Both the position numbers and the translations under genes were made by a program. From assembly GCA_016718655.1 (NCBI GenBank), contig JADKCV010000006.1:123557-187556 (forward strand): DNA of 64,000 nucleotides. Reading direction: 5' to 3'. The stretch comes from Flavobacteriales bacterium (GTDB lineage: Bacteria; Bacteroidota; Bacteroidia; Flavobacteriales_F; PHOS-HE28). Under the pieces are notes generated by a model. It was not told the origin of the DNA, searched no databases, and saw only the letters and a list, made by a program, of their open reading frames with translations. Shown piece by piece: positions 1-7,877 of this stretch (its first letter is position 1; every line of letters begins with the position of its first letter).

Positions 1-27
1 CTTCGAGAAGCCACGTACCGATCTGCC

Positions 28-834
28 ATGATGCGCCCCTTGGTCCTGTTCTTCACCGTAGTGCTGTTGAGCGCGTGTAGCGACTTCAACCGCGCCTTGA
101 AGAGCACCGACCTCGACTACAAGTGGAAGGTGGCACAAGAGTACTATGATAAGGAGAGTTGGGACCGCGCCATTCCCCTGATGGAGGAGTTGATCGTGCT
201 CACCCGAGGCACCCAGCGGAGCCAGGAGGTGAACTACAAGCACGCCAAGGCGCACTTCAACATGAAGGATTACACCTTGGCCGCATACTACCTGGCCAAT
301 TTCGTGCGGACCTTCCCGACAAGTCCATTCGCTGAGGAGTGTTCGTTCCTGTCGGCCTATTGCTATTTCAAGAACTCGCCGAATTTCGAACTGGACCAAG
401 CGGACACGCGTTCCGCGATCGACCAGATGCAACTTTTCATGGTGCGCTATCCTGCGACCGCGCTCAAGGATAGTTGCAATACGCTCATTGATCGAATGCG
501 AAACAAGCTGGAGGTCAAGAGTTTTGAATCGGCCATGCAGTATTACCACATGAGGAACTTCCAAGCTTCGAGTGTGGCCTTTCGGAGTTTCAACCGGGAA
601 TGGCCCAATTCGCGCTTCCGAGAGGAGGCGATGATGCTCATTCTCCGGTCGGACCATGAAATGGCCGTGAACAGCATCGAAAGCAAGAAGCGCGAACGAT
701 TGCAGGAAGCGATCCGTTCGTATCGTAATTTCGCCGACGCTTTCCCCCAGAGCCCTTTGCTCGGGGAGGCGGAACGACTCAACCTCGTGCTTTCCGCCGA
801 ATTGGAGAACGAGACCCCCAGAACCGCACCATGA
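28..834 (+). CDS. bamD: Outer membrane assembly lipoprotein BamD
   Basis: BamD is the lipoprotein of the BAM complex that helps insert beta-barrel proteins into the outer membrane from its periplasmic face. The N-terminus is a short hydrophobic signal ending in a lipobox (LLSAC), with the acylated Cys near residue 17. The rest is helical TPR-like repeats with family phrases such as FVRTFPTSPFAEE and YRNFADAFPQSP. At 268 residues it has normal BamD length. ATG at 28 is followed at once by a second ATG at 31, so either could be used. Its stop overlaps the start of the next gene (ATGA), which suggests translational coupling. The promoter lies outside the window or within the first 27 bases. Confidence 0.9.
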   Translation: MMRPLVLFFTVVLLSACSDFNRALKSTDLDYKWKVAQEYYDKESWDRAIPLMEELIVLTRGTQRSQEVNYKHAKAHFNMKDYTLAAYYLANFVRTFPTSPFAEECSFLSAYCYFKNSPNFELDQADTRSAIDQMQLFMVRYPATALKDSCNTLIDRMRNKLEVKSFESAMQYYHMRNFQASSVAFRSFNREWPNSRFREEAMMLILRSDHEMAVNSIESKKRERLQEAIRSYRNFADAFPQSPLLGEAERLNLVLSAELENETPRTAP

Positions 835-1181
835 ACAACAAGCCCACTACAGCCGCCAAGACCACGGTAACACGCGATGTTTCCCTGCTCGATGAGGAGA
901 CCGGGAACATTTATGAGGCCGTAGCCATCCTCGGCAAGCGTGCCAACCAGATCAGCGTGCAGGTGAAGGAGGAACTCAGCGCCAAGTTGGAGGAGTTCGC
1001 CATCAGCGGAGAGAACCTGGAGGAGGTGTATGAGAACCGGGAGCAGATCGAAGTGAGCAAGCATTACGAGCGCATGCCCAAGCCTGCTGCATTGGCCATC
1101 CAGGAAATGCTGGACGGCAAGATCTATCACCGCCGTGGCGATGCCGGTACTGAAGCGGCCGCTCCTGCCAAGCAGGATTGA
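831..1181 (+). CDS. rpoZ: DNA-directed RNA polymerase omega subunit (RpoZ/Rpb6 family)
   Basis: This is a small 116-residue protein of the Bacteroidota-type omega subunit family, which stabilises RNA polymerase assembly. It contains the omega-like stretch GNIYEAVAILGKRANQI, followed by a helical region rich in Glu and Lys and a low-complexity tail. It lies between bamD and coaBC, which is the usual position of this subunit in Bacteroidota. Its ATG overlaps the bamD stop by four bases, and its own stop (1179-1181) lies just before the coaBC start. The family assignment rests on the core motif and the gene order. Confidence 0.85.
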   Translation: MNNKPTTAAKTTVTRDVSLLDEETGNIYEAVAILGKRANQISVQVKEELSAKLEEFAISGENLEEVYENREQIEVSKHYERMPKPAALAIQEMLDGKIYHRRGDAGTEAAAPAKQD

Positions 1182-1189
1182 GCGTCCAC

Positions 1190-2416
1190 ATGGAACGAGG
1201 GAACGTTCCTGTTTCCACGGTGCTGAACCGCAACATACTGCTGGGTGTTTCTGGTGGTATTGCTGCCTACAAGGCGGCGTTCATTGTTCGCGAACTGGTC
1301 AAGGCTGGTTGCCAGGTCCAGGTGGTGATGACCCCGGCCGCTCACGACTTCGTGACCCCGTTGACCTTGGCCACGCTGAGCAAGCGACCGGTACTTACCG
1401 ATCTGTTCGAGCGTGATGGTAGTGGGAAATGGAACGACCATGTGCATTTGGCCCGTTGGGCTGACCTGATGCTCATCGCCCCGGCTACAGCCAATACCAT
1501 CGCCAAGATGGCACAGGGCATTTGCGACAACCTCCTGCTTGCTTGTTATCAGAGCAGCACATGCCCTGTGGTGATCGCCCCGGCCATGGACCTGGAGATG
1601 TGGAAGGAAGTGACGACCTCGACCAATATCGAACGCCTTCATGCTCGGGGAGTAGGCACCATTGGACCCGGTAGCGGTGAGTTGGCCAGTGGCCTCAACG
1701 GTGAAGGCCGGATGAGCGAGCCGGAGGAGATACTCGAACACCTTCGCACGCTACTGGTAGGCAAGGGTCCTTTGCAGGGTCGGAGGGTCCTTATCAGCGC
1801 CGGCCCTACGCAGGAAGCCATCGATCCGGTGCGCTACATCGGCAATCGTTCCACCGGTAAGATGGGCTTTGCACTGGCCGAAGAAGCCGCATTACGCGGA
1901 GCGCATGTGCAGTTGGTCGCCGGTCCCGTCCAACTCACGCTGGACCGACCAGGGATCGTGCGCACGGATGTGGGCACAGCTGAGGAGATGGCTTCAGCGT
2001 GCAAGGCACTGGCCAAGGACTGTGACGTGGTGATCATGAGCGCTGCAGTTGCCGACATGCGTCCGAAACGACCTGCGAAGGACAAGATCAAGAAGGCGAC
2101 CGCTGATCTCGTTCTGGACCTCGAACCCACTGAGGACATCCTCTCCTCCTTGAGCGCATCTCGGCCTGCCGGTCAATTGGTCGTGGGATTCGCTTTGGAG
2201 ACCACCGACGAATTGGCTCATGGGACCGCCAAGCTGCAACGCAAGAAGCTTGACCTGCTCGTGCTGAACAGCTTACAGGATACCGGCGCTGGTTTTGGGC
2301 ACGACACGAACAAGGTGACCTTGCTTGCCCCGGGCAAGGATCCCCAAGAACTACCGTTGATGAGCAAGGTTGAGGTGGCCCGTGCTATCTTGGACCGCAT
2401 CGAAGCGCAACTATGA
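1190..2416 (+). CDS. coaBC: Bifunctional phosphopantothenoylcysteine decarboxylase / phosphopantothenate-cysteine ligase
   Basis: CoaBC carries out two steps of coenzyme A synthesis: joining cysteine to 4'-phosphopantothenate and decarboxylating the product. The N-terminal half is the FMN-binding flavoprotein, with GVSGGIAAYKA, the HVHLARWAD active-site His region and APATANTIAKMA. The substrate motif reads PAMD instead of the common PAMN. The C-terminal half is the synthetase, with AGPTQEAIDPVRYIGNRSTGKMG and VVGFALET. The protein is about 408 residues, normal for the family. ATG at 1190 was chosen; a TTG at 1178 in the same frame would overlap the rpoZ stop. The next gene begins inside its stop codon (ATGA at 2413). 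Confidence 0.93.
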   Translation: MERGNVPVSTVLNRNILLGVSGGIAAYKAAFIVRELVKAGCQVQVVMTPAAHDFVTPLTLATLSKRPVLTDLFERDGSGKWNDHVHLARWADLMLIAPATANTIAKMAQGICDNLLLACYQSSTCPVVIAPAMDLEMWKEVTTSTNIERLHARGVGTIGPGSGELASGLNGEGRMSEPEEILEHLRTLLVGKGPLQGRRVLISAGPTQEAIDPVRYIGNRSTGKMGFALAEEAALRGAHVQLVAGPVQLTLDRPGIVRTDVGTAEEMASACKALAKDCDVVIMSAAVADMRPKRPAKDKIKKATADLVLDLEPTEDILSSLSASRPAGQLVVGFALETTDELAHGTAKLQRKKLDLLVLNSLQDTGAGFGHDTNKVTLLAPGKDPQELPLMSKVEVARAILDRIEAQL

Positions 2417-3318
2417 ACATCCTTCGTTACGTCCTTCTCAGTGGGTTGGTCCTCGTGGGGTTGCACACACGCGCGCAGGAGTTCAACTGCCAAGTGAGCG
2501 TGATCGCACCACAAGTGGCCACGGCGCAACCGCGCGTCTTCCAATCCATGGAGGTGGCGATCAAGGAATTCTTCCAGAATCGACGGTTCACCAATCTGAA
2601 CTACGCCCCATCCGAGCGGATCGACATCAACATACTTCTGACCATCAGCAGCCAACCAGCACCGGACCGGTTCGAAGGCACCTTGCAGGTCATCTACGTA
2701 AGGCCCATCTATGGCACGGACTACAACAGTCCTGTGCTCGACCTGGTGGACAACAATGTGCAGTTCAATTTTCTGGAGAATACGCAGATCGAGTTCGCAC
2801 CCGAACGATTCCTGAACAACCTGAGCAGCCTCCTCGGTTTCTACGCCTATTTCGTCCTGGGTCTGGATGCCGATAGTTACTCGCCCTTGGGTGGCACGGA
2901 CTTCTACAACCTCGCACAGCAGGTGGTCAATAACGCTCAAAGCACCAGTGAACCGGGTTGGAAGGCATTCGAGGATCAACGGAACCGGTATTGGTTGCTG
3001 GACAATCAGGTCCAAGCGGTCTTCCGGCCTTTTCGCGACCTGCTGTACAATTACCACCGCGAGGGGTTCGACATCATGACCGAGGATGCCGCTGCGGCCC
3101 GCCGGGTGATCGCCGCGCAACTCGACAAGCTGAAGACCGTGCACCAAGCCAAGCCCGCAAGCTTGAATCTCCAGGTCTTCTTCAATGCGAAGTACAACGA
3201 ATTGGTGGAGTTGTTCAAACAAGGTGATCCCCAGGAGAAGGCCAAGGTCTTCAACACCCTGCAGATCCTCGACCCTGGTCACATCAGCCAGTACCAGGGG
3301 ATCATGCGCGGCTCTTGA
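2413..3318 (+). CDS. porD: Type IX secretion system protein PorD (DUF4835)
   Basis: This 301-residue exported protein has a cleavable signal (MNILRYVLLSGLVLVGLHTRAQ). Its body matches the DUF4835/PorD family, including the phrases RFTNLNYAPSERID, VIYVRPIYGTDYNSPVLD and NNVQFNF. PorD is linked to the type IX secretion system, the Bacteroidota route by which proteins with a C-terminal sorting domain cross the outer membrane; its exact role is not known to me. The coaBC-porD-recN order is common in Bacteroidota. The start overlaps the coaBC stop. Its presence fits the T9SS cargo seen near 40-44 kb. Confidence 0.88.
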   Translation: MNILRYVLLSGLVLVGLHTRAQEFNCQVSVIAPQVATAQPRVFQSMEVAIKEFFQNRRFTNLNYAPSERIDINILLTISSQPAPDRFEGTLQVIYVRPIYGTDYNSPVLDLVDNNVQFNFLENTQIEFAPERFLNNLSSLLGFYAYFVLGLDADSYSPLGGTDFYNLAQQVVNNAQSTSEPGWKAFEDQRNRYWLLDNQVQAVFRPFRDLLYNYHREGFDIMTEDAAAARRVIAAQLDKLKTVHQAKPASLNLQVFFNAKYNELVELFKQGDPQEKAKVFNTLQILDPGHISQYQGIMRGS

Positions 3319-3381
3319 GCCTAGCGTGGAACGCCAAGGATACACCATCTTAGGCGTTGTTACACCGACAGGTATTCCATC

Positions 3382-5067
3382 ATGCTGCGCCGCCTTCACA
3401 TCCGCAATTACCTCTTGATCGAGGAACTGGACCTCACCTTGAGTGATGGGCTCACGGTCATCACGGGTGAAACGGGAAGTGGCAAGAGCATCCTGATCGG
3501 TGCGCTGGCACTGGCCATGGGAGAGCGTGCAGGCACCGGTACTGCGCGCGACCCTCACCAACGTTGTGTTGTGGAATTGGAGGTGGACCTGCTTGGAATG
3601 GAACACCGTGCGTGGTTCGAACAACACGAGTTACCCTTTGAGGAACCCACCATCCTCCGGCGCCAGGTGGATCCTGGAGGTCGGTCCCGCGCATTCATCA
3701 ACGATACCCCGGTGCACATCGAACTCCTGCGCGAATTGGGAGAAAGGTCGGTGCACATCCATAGCCAGCACCACACCCTTCTGCTCAATGATCCACGCTT
3801 CCAGTTGGGATTGCTCGACCATGTGGCCGGAACGCGATCACTGCTTCAGCCCTACACGGATCGATACGAAGCCTGGCGTAGGCAACAACGCGACCTCGAG
3901 CACCTTCAGGTACAGGATGCAACGGCACGTGCCGAGGTGGACTTCCTGCAGTTCCAATGGAGCGAACTGGAACAAGTCCGTCTTCAGACCGGGGAATTGG
4001 AGCTGCTCGGAGTGGAACTCGAACGCGCTGAACACGCCCAAGAGATCCAGCATGCACTGCAACACCTGGAAGAAACATTGACCAACGAGCGTGGGGTGTT
4101 GGACCAACTGGCCTCGGCACGCGTGCAATTGGCCAAGGTGGCAAGGGTCGACCAAGGGGTCAGCATCTTGCTGGACCGCGTCCAATCTGTACAAATCGAA
4201 CTGAAGGACCTTGCTCACGAGGCGTCCTCCCTTGCCAGTACAGTTGACCTGGAGCCGGGTCGGACCGAGCGACTTCGCCTTCGATCGGACGAGTTGAACA
4301 GGTTGCTCCAGAAGCACCGAATGGAGCGTGTGGAGGAACTCATCGCATTGCGCGATGGGTTCGCCGAAAGGTTGTCGAGCATTGGTTCGTTGGAGGAACG
4401 GGTCGCCATTCTGAAAAAGGAGGAGGCCGAGGCGGCCTCCGTGGTCACTTCCTTGGCGGAGACCTTGTCCACTGCGCGTGCCAACGCATTGGCATCGCTG
4501 AGCGGCCGGATCGAGGCCTTGCTTCATGACCTGGGCATGCCCGATGCGCGACTTCGGTTCCAACACCAGCGCACGGAGCCCGGTCCACAAGGCATCGATG
4601 CCATTCGTGCCATGTTCACCGCCAACAAGGACCGGGCCCCTGCCGCATTGGACAAAGTGGCCTCGGGTGGGGAATTGGCGCGGGTGATGTTGGCGTTGAT
4701 ATCACTCGCCGCCGACTCCCAAGGACTCCGCACGGTGATCTTCGACGAGATAGACACCGGTGTGAGTGGTGAGGTGGCCGACCGGGTTGGGGCCCTGATG
4801 ACCCGCATGGGAAAGGACCGTCAGGTTTTGGCCATCACCCATCTACCACAGATCGCGAGCAAAGGACAACAGCATCTATTGGTCACGAAGACAGGATCGG
4901 CGGACGGCGTGCGGACCGATCTGATCACGCTGAATGCCGAGGAACGGATCCATTCCATCGCCCAGATGCTGAGCGGCCGCAAGGTGACCAAGCAGGCCTT
5001 GGAGAATGCAAGGGTGCTACTGGAAACAACAAATGGCCGTCAACGCCGTACGTCGGAGGCCTCCTGA
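3382..5067 (+). CDS. recN: DNA repair protein RecN
   Basis: RecN is an SMC-like ATPase in double-strand break repair. The 561-residue protein starts with the ABC-type head (HIRNYLLIEELDL) and Walker A GETGSGKS near residues 30-37. Long coiled-coil arms from about 150 to 370 are rich in Glu, Leu and Arg. The C-terminal half-head has the signature VASGGELARVMLAL, Walker B VIFDEIDTGVSG and the switch His region ITHLPQIAS. Length and domain order are typical. It is the last forward gene of the opening operon, 63 bases after porD. The reverse-strand gene beyond it ends 10 bases from its stop, so transcription converges here without a clear hairpin. Confidence 0.94.
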   Translation: MLRRLHIRNYLLIEELDLTLSDGLTVITGETGSGKSILIGALALAMGERAGTGTARDPHQRCVVELEVDLLGMEHRAWFEQHELPFEEPTILRRQVDPGGRSRAFINDTPVHIELLRELGERSVHIHSQHHTLLLNDPRFQLGLLDHVAGTRSLLQPYTDRYEAWRRQQRDLEHLQVQDATARAEVDFLQFQWSELEQVRLQTGELELLGVELERAEHAQEIQHALQHLEETLTNERGVLDQLASARVQLAKVARVDQGVSILLDRVQSVQIELKDLAHEASSLASTVDLEPGRTERLRLRSDELNRLLQKHRMERVEELIALRDGFAERLSSIGSLEERVAILKKEEAEAASVVTSLAETLSTARANALASLSGRIEALLHDLGMPDARLRFQHQRTEPGPQGIDAIRAMFTANKDRAPAALDKVASGGELARVMLALISLAADSQGLRTVIFDEIDTGVSGEVADRVGALMTRMGKDRQVLAITHLPQIASKGQQHLLVTKTGSADGVRTDLITLNAEERIHSIAQMLSGRKVTKQALENARVLLETTNGRQRRTSEAS

Positions 5068-5077
5068 GCAGCTGTTG

Positions 5078-7759
5078 TCAAGGCATCTGTTCGAGCACCG
5101 TTGCCGTAGGAACAACCCCACCTATGTTGTTGAGGATGGGGTCGCGATCATTGCTGGCACCGGAATACTTGACCACGCCATCCATGTTCACATCCTCGGA
5201 AAGGTATCCGGTGGTCGTAGCCGTGGGTACCGCACCGCCGATCCGAGAGAGGATCGGATCCCGGTCATTCCCTGAGCCGGAATAGCTCAATCGTCCATCT
5301 CGCAGCACATTCCCGGACCAAAGCACATTCACCGGACCTACCGCTCGTTGGGCGTTCGTCCCGTAGGTGGCCGTGGCAGGTGAGGTCAGGTCCACCGTGG
5401 TGACCGCAGCGGAAAGTCCTACACTGCTGGACATTGCACCAAGGTGGTTCCTGTGCCGCACGGCAACTCGATAATTCCCTGCGGGTTGGCTGAACGTCAG
5501 GTAGGGTACCCCGCCGGCATCCACCACGTCACCGTCAGCTTGGAGCAGAGCGGCTCGCGTTGCAACAAGCGCATACGGGGAGGATGCATTGCGGAGCTCC
5601 ACAAGGACCCAATCCACGATCGCATTGGTACCGGTTTGGGCCAACAACGGGGCTGTGGTCTGTTCACCACCGCCACCCACATGCGTGAAACCAAGCCCGC
5701 TGTACGGCTCAAGCAAAGGCACCAAGCCTCCGACGCGCAGGGCATCGGACATCAGGGGGCCGGTACCGTATGCCCCCCCCAGGAAGACCCGTGGCGCAAC
5801 TTGAATACCCGAGGTGACACAGAATCCGGAAGTGGAACTGCTGGTGAATGAGCCACCGGAGGCCAGGACCGTCCCTTGTGCATCGGTCAGGGTGTATCCT
5901 CCGTTCCCATAGGCGCAACACATGCCATCACCGAAGCTGTCGAAGACCACCAGTTCATGGCACCCGTCAGGCACACAAACCGCGATAGGAGCTTGTGGAT
6001 AGGCGCCATTCGCACCCACCGTGGTATAGGGGCCTCCACTTGCAAGGACGGTACCACCGTTCCGGATCACCCACGTGGTCTCGGCACCGTAGCGATCCAA
6101 CGTGAGGTTCAATGTGACCGTGTTGTTCCCATGGATGCTGGAGTATTGGCCCTGATCATTGGCAGGCTGTAGATCCACTCCGCCATTGGGGTTGCTAACG
6201 ACCGCGGTGAGCAGATTGGTGCCAGGCGAAAGCGTGAGCCCACCCAGGGCGACCGACACGGTCTGACCCGAGGTCAGTGATCCGGTCCAATTTTGCGTGC
6301 CGTTGCCACCCGTGCCAAGGCTCCAGGAAAGTGTGAACGAGGTAAGCGTGTTCACCCCACCGTTACGCACGGTGATACTGGGCGTAACGGTTGCGGAACA
6401 GCTGTTCGCAGGCAACCCGGTGGCCCCCACCACTTGAGCATCCAGTGCCAATGAGGGTGCGTTGGGGTCGTACCCATCAATGGTGTTCCCGCAATTCCCC
6501 AACCACTGTTGAAGAAGCCCATAGCTAAGGTCGAAGCGACCGTAGTAGTCGTTCACATTGTTCGCGCAGGTCGCTTGGCCACCATACAACTGGCCGATAA
6601 GACGCTTGTTCTGGTCCCATAGACCGCTCCCCGAGGAACCGGGCTCTGTCGTACCATCCTCCCAGTTGAAGATCCGCCAGCATTGGGCCGAACCGTAGAC
6701 GCCTTGTCCAGCTGCCTGGTTGTCGAAACTGATCTTCTTGATATCACCATCGGGATGGTGGATGGCGGTCTGACTGGTGGGGAACACACCACTGCGGTCC
6801 CAACCACTGTAGTAGACATTGTAGTTGGACGGTGGCGTACTGTTCAATTGCAGTAGTGCCACATCCGTATTGCCGCTATTGGCAAGCAGGGTTGCTCCAC
6901 TGACGGTCTGGGTGGTGGGCCCGTTCTGGTTCGCGCCACAAACAGGGCTGTCCCAGTTGAAGCGGAATACCCAGGTGCTGACGTTCAGATTACCCGGTAG
7001 GCAATGGTTGGCGGTGAGGAAATAGGGGGTTCCATCCTGTGCGCAGTTGTTGATCAGGGTACCTGTGCAGATACCACCTCCACCAACCACGATCATGGCC
7101 ACGCTACGGATCTGGTCGCGCCATGGGTCACCTTCGGGGCAGATCACATTGTTGTTGCACGCCCCGGAAGTGCCCAGCCCACGACCATAGCTGAAGATAT
7201 CCCGGTAACCGTGCGTGACCTGGCCGATGCGTAGCCGGCCGTTCGGAGCACCTGCCGGGACCTGGTATTCGATGGTGATGCGAGCGCCACGGATAGGCTG
7301 AATTCCCAATACGTGGTCACCTTGATCATTGGCGTGTGTGAATGCACCCAGATGATCTCCTGTTTCATTCAGGACAAAGACCTTGGCCCCCACAGGGATC
7401 TCAAAATCATGGAACTCGAAATTGACACTGATGGCGCTTGGGCACTCCAATCCAAGCCTCCAGACGCGTGTTCCCTCTTCCAGCGTGGTCCAAGTCCCGG
7501 AATTGTTCAGGTCCAGATCCACTGTATGGTTGAACCCGAAACGGTAGGGGATGGACTTGTCCAAATCGTTGACCGCGTCCTCCGCAGCAAGGGCCACCAG
7601 GTCGACCTGGGGTAACCGGAACCCTTGCGGCACAGGTAATGAATGGGCCCGTGAGATGGATAAGGGCACACCTCCTTGTGATACTTGTGCGACGGAGCCA
7701 AGGGGGATCAACGCCAGGAAAGGAACGCAGATGCGAAAGCGGTGTATGGTCTGGATCAT
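5078..7759 (-). CDS. Secreted lysyl-endopeptidase-like serine protease with dockerin-like tail
   Basis: This 893-residue secreted protein starts with a signal peptide ending near VAQ (residues 1-25). Residues about 185-420 form a chymotrypsin-fold protease of the lysyl endopeptidase type. The likely triad is His252 (TANHC), Asp299 (NTDVALLQL) and Ser376 (PGSSGSG). Cysteine pairs are numerous, as expected for an extracellular enzyme. Residues about 545-650 form a jelly-roll-like module also found in the neighbouring gene (TTWVIRNGG, FDSFGDGMCC). The last 220 residues are a module shared with that neighbour: DAIVDW-like and VAVRHRNHLGAM segments followed by two EF-hand-like repeats, the second reading DVNMDGVVKYSG then NDRDPIL. 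No standard T9SS sorting domain is present. The protease call rests on motif order; substrate preference is inferred. Confidence 0.85.
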   Translation of the reverse strand: MIQTIHRFRICVPFLALIPLGSVAQVSQGGVPLSISRAHSLPVPQGFRLPQVDLVALAAEDAVNDLDKSIPYRFGFNHTVDLDLNNSGTWTTLEEGTRVWRLGLECPSAISVNFEFHDFEIPVGAKVFVLNETGDHLGAFTHANDQGDHVLGIQPIRGARITIEYQVPAGAPNGRLRIGQVTHGYRDIFSYGRGLGTSGACNNNVICPEGDPWRDQIRSVAMIVVGGGGICTGTLINNCAQDGTPYFLTANHCLPGNLNVSTWVFRFNWDSPVCGANQNGPTTQTVSGATLLANSGNTDVALLQLNSTPPSNYNVYYSGWDRSGVFPTSQTAIHHPDGDIKKISFDNQAAGQGVYGSAQCWRIFNWEDGTTEPGSSGSGLWDQNKRLIGQLYGGQATCANNVNDYYGRFDLSYGLLQQWLGNCGNTIDGYDPNAPSLALDAQVVGATGLPANSCSATVTPSITVRNGGVNTLTSFTLSWSLGTGGNGTQNWTGSLTSGQTVSVALGGLTLSPGTNLLTAVVSNPNGGVDLQPANDQGQYSSIHGNNTVTLNLTLDRYGAETTWVIRNGGTVLASGGPYTTVGANGAYPQAPIAVCVPDGCHELVVFDSFGDGMCCAYGNGGYTLTDAQGTVLASGGSFTSSSTSGFCVTSGIQVAPRVFLGGAYGTGPLMSDALRVGGLVPLLEPYSGLGFTHVGGGGEQTTAPLLAQTGTNAIVDWVLVELRNASSPYALVATRAALLQADGDVVDAGGVPYLTFSQPAGNYRVAVRHRNHLGAMSSSVGLSAAVTTVDLTSPATATYGTNAQRAVGPVNVLWSGNVLRDGRLSYSGSGNDRDPILSRIGGAVPTATTTGYLSEDVNMDGVVKYSGASNDRDPILNNIGGVVPTATVLEQMP

Positions 7760-7826
7760 GGTTCGGCTTGCAAGCGCCGCAAATTAGGATGATCGCGCAC
7801 GGCAGACAACCCTTTGACCAACAACA

Positions 7827-7854
7827 GGAACGCGCCCCGATCGAGGCGCGTTCC
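7827..7854 (-). terminator. Inverted repeat downstream of the lysyl-oxidase-like gene
   Basis: Perfect 10-base arms (GGAACGCGCC and GGCGCGTTCC) flank an 8-base loop, 24 bases beyond the stop of the reverse-strand gene at 7878. No uridine run follows in the reverse direction, only a T/G-rich stretch. It could be a terminator or an mRNA-stabilising hairpin between the two secreted-protein genes. Confidence 0.5.
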
Positions 7855-7877
7855 ACCAGGTTGAAAGATCGGCAAGG

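Noticed and set aside
2218..3627. Long reverse-strand open frame opposite porD and recN (469 codons)
   Set aside because: It lies fully opposite well-supported forward genes, has no recognisable domain, and such long antisense frames are expected from GC-rich codon use.
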